This document shows positions 33,261 to 38,278 of a stretch of DNA of 38,278 nt, one piece after another (the stretch's first letter is position 1; each line of letters starts with the position of its first letter). Below the pieces are notes generated by a model. That model saw only the letters and a program-made list of their open reading frames with translations, was not told the origin of the DNA and did no database searches. The DNA comes from Planctomycetaceae bacterium (lineage in GTDB: Bacteria > Planctomycetota > Planctomycetia > Planctomycetales > Planctomycetaceae). Made by a program: the position numbers and the translations under genes. The stretch is taken from contig JANQSH010000058.1 of assembly GCA_028284145.1 (NCBI GenBank), forward strand, positions 1 to 38,278, in the 5' to 3' direction.

Positions 33261-33797
33261 ATGAGAAGGCGATTATCCGTCGGTGCAGTGGTCGTGCTGG
33301 TGATTGGAGCCATTCTCGGCTACCTCGGACAATTCGGCAATGGTGACGGCGAAGGTGACAACAATGCCGATCCGTCCCAGGTGGCGGCGACCACCAACGG
33401 TGAAATCTCCCTGGCCGGCACAAATGCTTCCGATGGGGAAGGCGAAACCGGGTCATCCGGTGATCAACCAGTCGATGTGCCAATTCAGCCCGACGAAGGA
33501 CAAGACGGTAACACCGAACTGAAACAGGAAGGTGTGTTCAAGGTAGTCGTCGAAGCAGATGGATACAGTTTGCGTCACGAAGGCCCAGCGGGGGCATCGT
33601 ACGAATCGGTCACACTTGACGAACTGGTGAAACGCGTGAAAGCGTGGCAGGCGGAATCGAAGGACTTTCGCGTGCATGTTACCAGCCGAAATTCCGCACT
33701 CTACAAATCGGTTCAGAAGCTCCGCGAGCGACTGGAGGAATCGGGTGTCGAGTCACATCAGATGACCGGCTTTGACCCGCTGCATTTGGAAATGTAA
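33261..33797 (+). CDS. Single-pass membrane protein with TolR/ExbD-like periplasmic domain
   Basis: A 178-residue protein. One N-terminal membrane helix (LSVGAVVVLVIGAILGYLG) lacks the Asp of true ExbD/TolR. A disordered acidic Gly/Asp/Asn-rich linker of ~75 residues follows. A C-terminal domain (~95-178) has the alternating beta-alpha pattern of ExbD/TolR periplasmic domains: KVVVEADGYSLRH, SVTLDELVKRVKAW, FRVHVTSRNSALYKSVQKL. The ATG at 33261 has AAAGGT seven bases upstream; a longer frame from 33174 overlaps the previous gene. It is likely the third component of the ExbB/ExbD-like unit. Confidence 0.7.
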   Translation: MRRRLSVGAVVVLVIGAILGYLGQFGNGDGEGDNNADPSQVAATTNGEISLAGTNASDGEGETGSSGDQPVDVPIQPDEGQDGNTELKQEGVFKVVVEADGYSLRHEGPAGASYESVTLDELVKRVKAWQAESKDFRVHVTSRNSALYKSVQKLRERLEESGVESHQMTGFDPLHLEM

Positions 33798-33811
33798 GAA
33801 TCCCCAATAAG

Positions 33812-33856
33812 GGCCTGGCCACCTGTCAGGATTGCGTCCTGCCGCTCAACCAGGCC
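33812..33856. terminator. Two-level hairpin between convergent genes
   Basis: GGCCTGG (33812-33818) pairs with CCAGGCC (33850-33856) and encloses a second stem, CAGGA (33827-33831) with TCCTG (33837-33841). It lies where the plus-strand TolR-like gene and the minus-strand permease meet and could stop transcription from both sides. There is no T tract, so intrinsic termination is uncertain. Confidence 0.4.
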
Positions 33857-34941
33857 GATAACGTCCCCTGAAAAATAATGGGCGACCAGGCTGCAAGGTC
33901 CATGGGTAACAGGCTGCTGCTGCCGAGAAAGCGAAACGCTTCTGTCACGCCCATCAGCCCGATCAAAATGCCCATGCAGACCGACATGTTACCAATCAGA
34001 CTCCGGCTCTCCTTGCGAACGATCATCGGCACAGCGATGAAAACCGACACATACATGATCAGCAGGTCGGTCAGCCGAGTGTGCAGAAACATCATCTGAC
34101 CACGAACGGAGATTTGTCCCACAGAGGGGTTCTTGATGCGCCGCAGGAGTTCCGGCGTGGAGAGAAAGTGGTAACTCCGGCTGCGATCACAAAGCTGATC
34201 GAAACTGACATCGGAAACGACGAAAATCTGTCCCTCGCGCGCTCCGGGGAAGACGATTTGCCGACCATTCTCTGTCAGGTTGATATCTTCAAACGAGGGT
34301 CTTGTGTCGGTCAGCAACCAGCCACCGGGAAGATTGCCGGTCTTTTCATAGAACTTCGCGCGTGGGGCATCGATGCGGGTTAACTCGTGAACGATTTCGG
34401 GAACGGGGAGTGTGAATTCCGCACCCACGATTTCCCCCTGTTCCAGAAAGACACTTTTCCCTCCCATATGAATGCGGGTGCTGTAGTCGTAAACCGGTTG
34501 CACGCTCTGCCCACTGTTGGAGGAATTGCCTCGTCCCGATTGCAGGTAATGTGCGTAACGGGGAATCACAAATTCTCGATTCATCACGATAATACCGGCC
34601 ACGAAAGTCATACCCCATAAGATGGGTACAACAAGGCGGTAAGTTGGAACGCCGGCGGCAAGAATGGGCTGCAGTTCGGTCCGCCGCATCAACAGGGCGA
34701 ACACACAGACTGACGACATCACCGCCAGAATTGAGCCGACCGTATCGAAGAACTGACTCGATTGCAGCAGGTAGTATTTCCCCATCCTCGAAAAGCCATC
34801 CATGGTGCTTTCCGCCTCATGCATGAATCCATCCACGTTCGTGAAGCCGTCAATCACAACGTAGAGACCGTACGTCGTGATGAACATCACCACAAAGATA
34901 AAGAGGAAACGTGCCAGGAGATGTCGGTCGAACGTCGTCAT
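33826..34941 (-). CDS. LptF/LptG-type permease (YjgP/YjgQ family)
   Basis: A 371-residue inner-membrane protein of the family whose members extract lipopolysaccharide from the inner membrane for transport to the outer membrane. The start MTTFDRHLLARFLFIFVVMF is the first membrane helix. Two more follow, the second with LMRRTELQPILAAGVPTYRLVVPI, the usual R-x-E-x-x-x-x-x-A-G motif. A periplasmic beta-rich domain (~135-270) includes RIHMGGKSVFLEQGE and NGRQIVFPGAREGQI, and three C-terminal helices follow. The ATG at 34941 is preferred over a TTG at 34950. Only one such gene is visible; a partner usually exists elsewhere. It is convergent with the ExbB/ExbD-like unit. Confidence 0.85.
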   Translation of the reverse strand: MTTFDRHLLARFLFIFVVMFITTYGLYVVIDGFTNVDGFMHEAESTMDGFSRMGKYYLLQSSQFFDTVGSILAVMSSVCVFALLMRRTELQPILAAGVPTYRLVVPILWGMTFVAGIIVMNREFVIPRYAHYLQSGRGNSSNSGQSVQPVYDYSTRIHMGGKSVFLEQGEIVGAEFTLPVPEIVHELTRIDAPRAKFYEKTGNLPGGWLLTDTRPSFEDINLTENGRQIVFPGAREGQIFVVSDVSFDQLCDRSRSYHFLSTPELLRRIKNPSVGQISVRGQMMFLHTRLTDLLIMYVSVFIAVPMIVRKESRSLIGNMSVCMGILIGLMGVTEAFRFLGSSSLLPMDLAAWSPIIFQGTLSAWLSGRTQS

Positions 34942-35585
34942 GCTTTGCAAACGAATTGGATCGGACGAGGCGTGAGGAGATGATCCGGGTCAATCGGGTC
35001 GGTTCGGGAGGAAATCGGGCGGAATTACAGAACAAAGAGGGAAAGCCGTCAAGGGCAACACGACGCCCCTTCCAGACGACCATCACCCCGGTTCCAGCGA
35101 CAAAGCTTGTCACCACAAATGGTTACAGAAATGCCCCTCTTCGCTGGCTGGCGATGATTGCCGCAACATACCTGTCTGCCGAATGAGAAAGTCCGATTGT
35201 GCCGGTTGTCCGATTGCTGGCGAAAATGGTCGATAATCACATTCTCCACCGCCGATCTTCCCATAGCAGACAACCGGTCATCGCTGCGCCGACATCACAA
35301 TTCATATTCCGAAATCCGGACTTCATCAGTTTTTTAGCTGCCAATTTGATGGAAATGGCATTGTCGCGGCGATTATATCGTGCATTCGCCTCATGACCAA
35401 AAAATCCTAAGAGTCGAAACGAGTCGTTTCTCTGCCTTGAACTGTTACGAACGGGTGGAGAATTTGATCTTCAAGGTCTGAATATACAAAGACATACAGT
35501 GATTTTGGATACTCAGGAGAATGCCAGATTGAGCGAAAACCGGGGATGAATCATTCGCACGCGGTAACGGCGAGCTATAGTTTTC
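34942..35585. other. Noncoding region upstream of the LptF/G-type gene
   Basis: About 640 bp without a convincing gene on either strand. The short frames here lack ribosome-binding sites. It contains the perfect palindrome at 35416-35430. Otherwise nothing recognisable is present before repeat copy I. Confidence 0.5.
35416..35430. promoter_or_regulatory. 15-bp perfect palindrome, possible operator
   Basis: GAAACGAGTCGTTTC has 7-bp arms around a single central base. GAGTCG directly before it repeats inside the palindrome. It lies in noncoding DNA about 400 bp ahead of the DksA/TraR-like gene and 475 bp from the permease start, so its target is unclear. Confidence 0.3.
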
Positions 35586-35687
35586 CAGAGCATATTACGC
35601 TCTTCTGTGCCACGATGGGCGTCGTTCGGACAACAAATATAGGCCCCCACGAATCAGAGGCGTCACACGAAAAGGTAAACTGCTCCA
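35586..35687 (+). repeat. Interspersed ~100-bp repeat, copy I
   Basis: It begins CAGAGCATATTACGCTC and ends GTCACACGAAAAGGTAAAC then TGCTCCA. The conserved 19-base block is identical to that in copies B and H. It lies 150 bp upstream of the DksA/TraR-like gene. Confidence 0.85.
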
Positions 35688-35836
35688 GCCCCCCGAAACC
35701 AGATCGGAATGACTCCCGGCAATTTCGCAAAACGTGTTCACAAGAACAGATGTTCAGTTCGTTTTTGGAACACTCCGCAGCATGAGTTGCTGCACCCATC
35801 GATGGACACAACTCAATTGTTCAAGGACCAGATTTC

Positions 35837-36283
35837 ATGGCCAGAAAAGACGCACTCCTTCGGTTGCACCAGCGGTTGCTGGCGAAACGCGACGACTTGC
35901 GGCGTAAACTTGCGGAAGAGTTGAATCTCTCCAAAGGTGATAAGGAAGTGGGTGATGTCGGAGATGCTGCGGCGGACGGTACGGCCAGCGAACTGGACTC
36001 TCAACTGGCGGCTTTGGAAAGCCGCGAACTTCGTGCGATTGACCGGGCCATTGTGCTGATGCGGGAGGGCCGCTATGGACAATGTGAAGGATGCGACAAG
36101 CCCATTCCCATCACCCGCCTCAAAGCGTTGCCCTTCACACCGGTTTGTGTGAATTGCCAACGCCTGCAGGAAGAACATGGTGGCGGCGATGGTGAATTTG
36201 AAGCTGACTGGGCCTCCGCCTACGAGCACGAAGGACGCATCAACGACAGTGAACTGACGCTGGGTGACATCGACATCGATTAG
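35837..36283 (+). CDS. DksA/TraR-type zinc-finger protein
   Basis: A 148-residue protein of the DksA/TraR family, whose members bind RNA polymerase in the secondary channel and, with ppGpp, adjust transcription. The N-terminal coiled coil carries DVGDAAAD (40-47), matching the DxxDxA tip motif of DksA. The C-terminal zinc finger has four Cys, CEGCDKPI and CVNCQ (Cys83, 86, 104, 107). The last ~35 residues are acidic and specific to this protein. AAGGA lies about ten bases before the ATG. It is monocistronic as far as can be seen. Confidence 0.9.
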   Translation: MARKDALLRLHQRLLAKRDDLRRKLAEELNLSKGDKEVGDVGDAAADGTASELDSQLAALESRELRAIDRAIVLMREGRYGQCEGCDKPIPITRLKALPFTPVCVNCQRLQEEHGGGDGEFEADWASAYEHEGRINDSELTLGDIDID

Positions 36284-36549
36284 ATGTTGATTCCTCTGCG
36301 ATGCAATGCCAGGGAAGGCAAAACCGTGAATGGCGACAACAGATGGTGAAGAATCTGTCGGCAATCGCGGAGTGACGGTGTGAGGACAGAAAGATTCCGA
36401 TCCTTTGATAACTTCTGATGGACCGCATTTGAGCCGGGCAGGTTCAAGCCCCTGCCACATCCTCGACTTTTTCCAAACCTTCTCTGAGCATCAAACCGGC
36501 GGGTTGTGATTCGATCGGTCCGTTTGACGCTCTTTCGGAGTTGATCGAT

Positions 36550-38016
36550 ATGAGGCGTTCACTTGTTGTCATCGCGTGCGGACTCAGTTTCTCGGTGGGC
36601 ATCGTTGTCAACGTGATGCTCGACGCATGGCCCGGGCAAAAACCGGCCGAAGCACGCACCCTCGATCCCAAACTGGTCGAAGGGCTGTATGCCGAGCTTG
36701 GAGGATCGGACAACTCCCTGATCAACACCAGCCGCATGCTGGCGAAAATTGCACGGCTGACGTCGCCCAGTGTGGTGCACATTCAAGCCCGTCGTCAGGA
36801 AAACCGGGGCAAAGTCGAAGAGACCGGTTCCGGCGTAATCGTTCGCGACGACCGGGAAACGGCCTTTTTTGTTGTCACCAACCGCCACGTCATTCATGGC
36901 GCGGAACGTCACGACATTTCCATCCACCTGCACGATGGTCGAATTCTCCTCCCCGTGCAGATCTGGTCCGACAAGGCCACCGACATCGCCGTGATGAAGT
37001 TGAAGCAAACCGACCTGGACGCCGCCCGCTGGTCCGACAGTGATGAAATTGAAATCGGCCACATGGTCCTTGCGATGGGCAGTCCCTTTGGTCTGAGCCA
37101 ATCCATCACCTATGGTATCATTTCTGCGAAGGGACGACGTTCGTTGAAACTGGGCGCCACCAGCGATGTTCTGAATCAGGATTTCCTGCAGACCGACGCC
37201 GCCATTAACCCCGGCAACAGCGGTGGACCGTTGATTGACATGAGCGGTCGTGTTGTTGGAATTAACACTGCCATCGCATCCAACAGTGGCGGGAATGAAG
37301 GGATCGGCTTCAGCATCCCCAGTAATATCGCTTCCCGCGTGGCGGACGAATTGATTCGGCACGGTCGTGTGCAACGTGCCTATCTCGGCGTAAAGCTCGA
37401 TCCGGCATTCACCAACGGCGTTGCCCGCCGTCTGAAACTTGAACGTGCCCAGGGAGCCCGCGTGTTGGAAGTCTATCCTGGAACGCCTGCAGCCCGTGCA
37501 AAACTCCGCCCGGATGACGTCGTACTGGAGTTCAATGGTCGAGAAGTCCAGGATGAAAACGATCTGATCAATCTCGTCAGCCTGATGCCAGTGAACAGCC
37601 GGGTCACACTTGAAGTCTTCCGTAACGGAAAACGGATCAACGTCGATGTCTCGCTGGGTGATCGCGAAACCTTGCTGCAACAGGCGTCAGCTCCAACAAA
37701 GCCGGACATGGGGATTGACGTGCGGTCCATGGGAGTGCGAGTTCACACACTTGAAGCCCAGGTCGCCAGGCAACTCGGTTACGACGCCCGACGGGGGGGC
37801 GTGCTGGTGTTGCATGTGGAAGAAGACAGCCCGCTGAGCGACCGAATCAAAGTGTACGATGTGATTGAATCCATCGGACGCACGCCGGTTCGCTCCGCCA
37901 GTGAATTGCAGCGACTGATTCAACTCTCCGAACGACTGCCCAAGCTGTCGCTCAAAGTGCGACGCGCAAAAAACGGTGGCGAACAGACCAGCATTGTGGT
38001 TTGGGAGCGATCATAG
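36550..38016 (+). CDS. HtrA/Deg-family serine protease with two PDZ domains
   Basis: A 488-residue envelope protease for quality control of misfolded proteins. An N-terminal hydrophobic segment (SLVVIACGLSFSVGIVVNVML) acts as signal or membrane anchor. The trypsin-like domain has His113 in VVTNRHVIHGAE, Asp145 in ATDIAVMKL and Ser224 in INPGNSGGPL. PDZ1 (~283-375) starts AYLGVKLDP and includes GTPAARAKLRPDDVVLEF. PDZ2 (~395-485) includes GGVLVLHVEEDSPL and VIESIGRTPV. GGAG lies nine bases before the ATG at 36550; a TTG at 36541 is too close to that site. Confidence 0.93.
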   Translation: MRRSLVVIACGLSFSVGIVVNVMLDAWPGQKPAEARTLDPKLVEGLYAELGGSDNSLINTSRMLAKIARLTSPSVVHIQARRQENRGKVEETGSGVIVRDDRETAFFVVTNRHVIHGAERHDISIHLHDGRILLPVQIWSDKATDIAVMKLKQTDLDAARWSDSDEIEIGHMVLAMGSPFGLSQSITYGIISAKGRRSLKLGATSDVLNQDFLQTDAAINPGNSGGPLIDMSGRVVGINTAIASNSGGNEGIGFSIPSNIASRVADELIRHGRVQRAYLGVKLDPAFTNGVARRLKLERAQGARVLEVYPGTPAARAKLRPDDVVLEFNGREVQDENDLINLVSLMPVNSRVTLEVFRNGKRINVDVSLGDRETLLQQASAPTKPDMGIDVRSMGVRVHTLEAQVARQLGYDARRGGVLVLHVEEDSPLSDRIKVYDVIESIGRTPVRSASELQRLIQLSERLPKLSLKVRRAKNGGEQTSIVVWERS

Positions 38017-38128
38017 TGAATTTCGGCGAAGGCTTTTCTTGAGCAAATTGCTTCGACCTGAAACGTTTACCTGGTAAGTGATGTTGATTTCCACCGAGTC
38101 GGTACAACTTTGAAATCATCCCTGCCTG

Positions 38129-38192
38129 GTAACCACGTTCGTGAGAACGTGGCTCGAATGGCGGTCACGCCACGTTTGTCAAGCGTGGTTAC
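38129..38192. repeat. Nested palindromic element (REP-like)
   Basis: GTAACCACG (38129-38137) and CGTGGTTAC (38184-38192) form an outer 9-bp stem. Inside are CCACGTTC-GTGA-GAACGTGG (38133-38152) and GGCG-GTCA-CGCC (38160-38171). The outer and first inner stems share bases, so the element can fold in alternative ways. It lies about 110 bp after the protease gene and could end its transcript or be a dispersed palindromic repeat. Only one copy is in the window. Confidence 0.6.
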
Positions 38193-38278
38193 AGGAACGA
38201 AACACATCATACCATGTAGGGCACGCCATCCGCCGTCGCAAGTTCTTTCCGAAAAAAGACGGACAGGATTACAGGATG

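Noticed and set aside
31200..33797. Zorya-type anti-phage system
   Set aside because: A MotA/ExbB-like protein is present, but there is no OmpA-type ZorB peptidoglycan-binding motif and no helicase or nuclease partner nearby.
856..35687. CRISPR array as explanation for the repeated sequence
   Set aside because: Copies are kilobases apart, in both orientations, ~100 bp long and without spacers or cas genes.
36559..37680. 373-codon minus-strand frame opposite the HtrA-like protease
   Set aside because: It is antisense to the catalytic and PDZ coding sequence; no ribosome-binding site or motif.

Overview
The window looks like a chromosomal segment from a planctomycete (order Planctomycetales). 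The strongest evidence is a minus-strand operon at 3.9-13.1 kb. It encodes families almost confined to that phylum: a DUF1501 protein, a PPC-domain surface protein, a DUF1549/DUF1553 cytochrome-like protein, and a planctomycete cytochrome c/WD40 protein with a huge coiled-coil tail. The remaining genes are mostly housekeeping or metabolic. No phage, CRISPR array or intact transposase gene is visible.

Layout: 0-0.8 kb, a thioredoxin-like lipoprotein. 1.26-1.76 kb, tRNA-Pro(CGG) with a decayed serine recombinase overlapping its 3' half. 1.9-3.5 kb, a secreted protein resembling glycoside hydrolases. 3.9-13.1 kb, the secreted cytochrome/WD40 operon. 13.7-17.3 kb, a divergent four-gene block of membrane and coiled-coil proteins, including a DUF6384-like protein. 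17.5-18.6 kb, a GT8 glycosyltransferase. 19.0-27.9 kb, a minus-strand fatty-acid degradation cluster, in transcription order acyl-CoA ligase, thiolase, hydratase/dehydrogenase, acyl-CoA dehydrogenase and patatin-like lipase. 28.7 kb, a small membrane zinc-ribbon protein. 29.2-31.2 kb, metX-metW. 31.2-33.8 kb, an ExbB-like protein, an ExbD-like protein and a third TolR-like protein, tightly linked behind metW. 33.8-34.9 kb, an LptF/LptG-type permease (convergent). 35.8 kb, a DksA/TraR zinc-finger protein. 36.6-38.0 kb, an HtrA-like protease.

The most striking unexplained structure is an interspersed intergenic repeat of about 100-107 bp, present nine times (copies A-I) in both orientations. 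Its ends are inverted (TAGAGC...GCTCTA), it contains internal hairpins, and it carries a strongly conserved GTCACACGAAAAGGTAAAC block. Two copies supply a neighbouring gene's TAG stop codon and one separates metX from metW. It resembles a non-autonomous, MITE-like element with TA ends, and no source transposase lies in the window.

Two gene groups deserve attention as possibly undescribed systems. One is the ExbB/ExbD/TolR-like trio behind metXW. The other is the divergent coiled-coil/DUF6384 block. Family names were assigned by reading motifs, with no database search. Start sites were chosen from visible ribosome-binding sites, promoters, signal peptides and conserved N-termini, so several differ from the longest possible reading frame.
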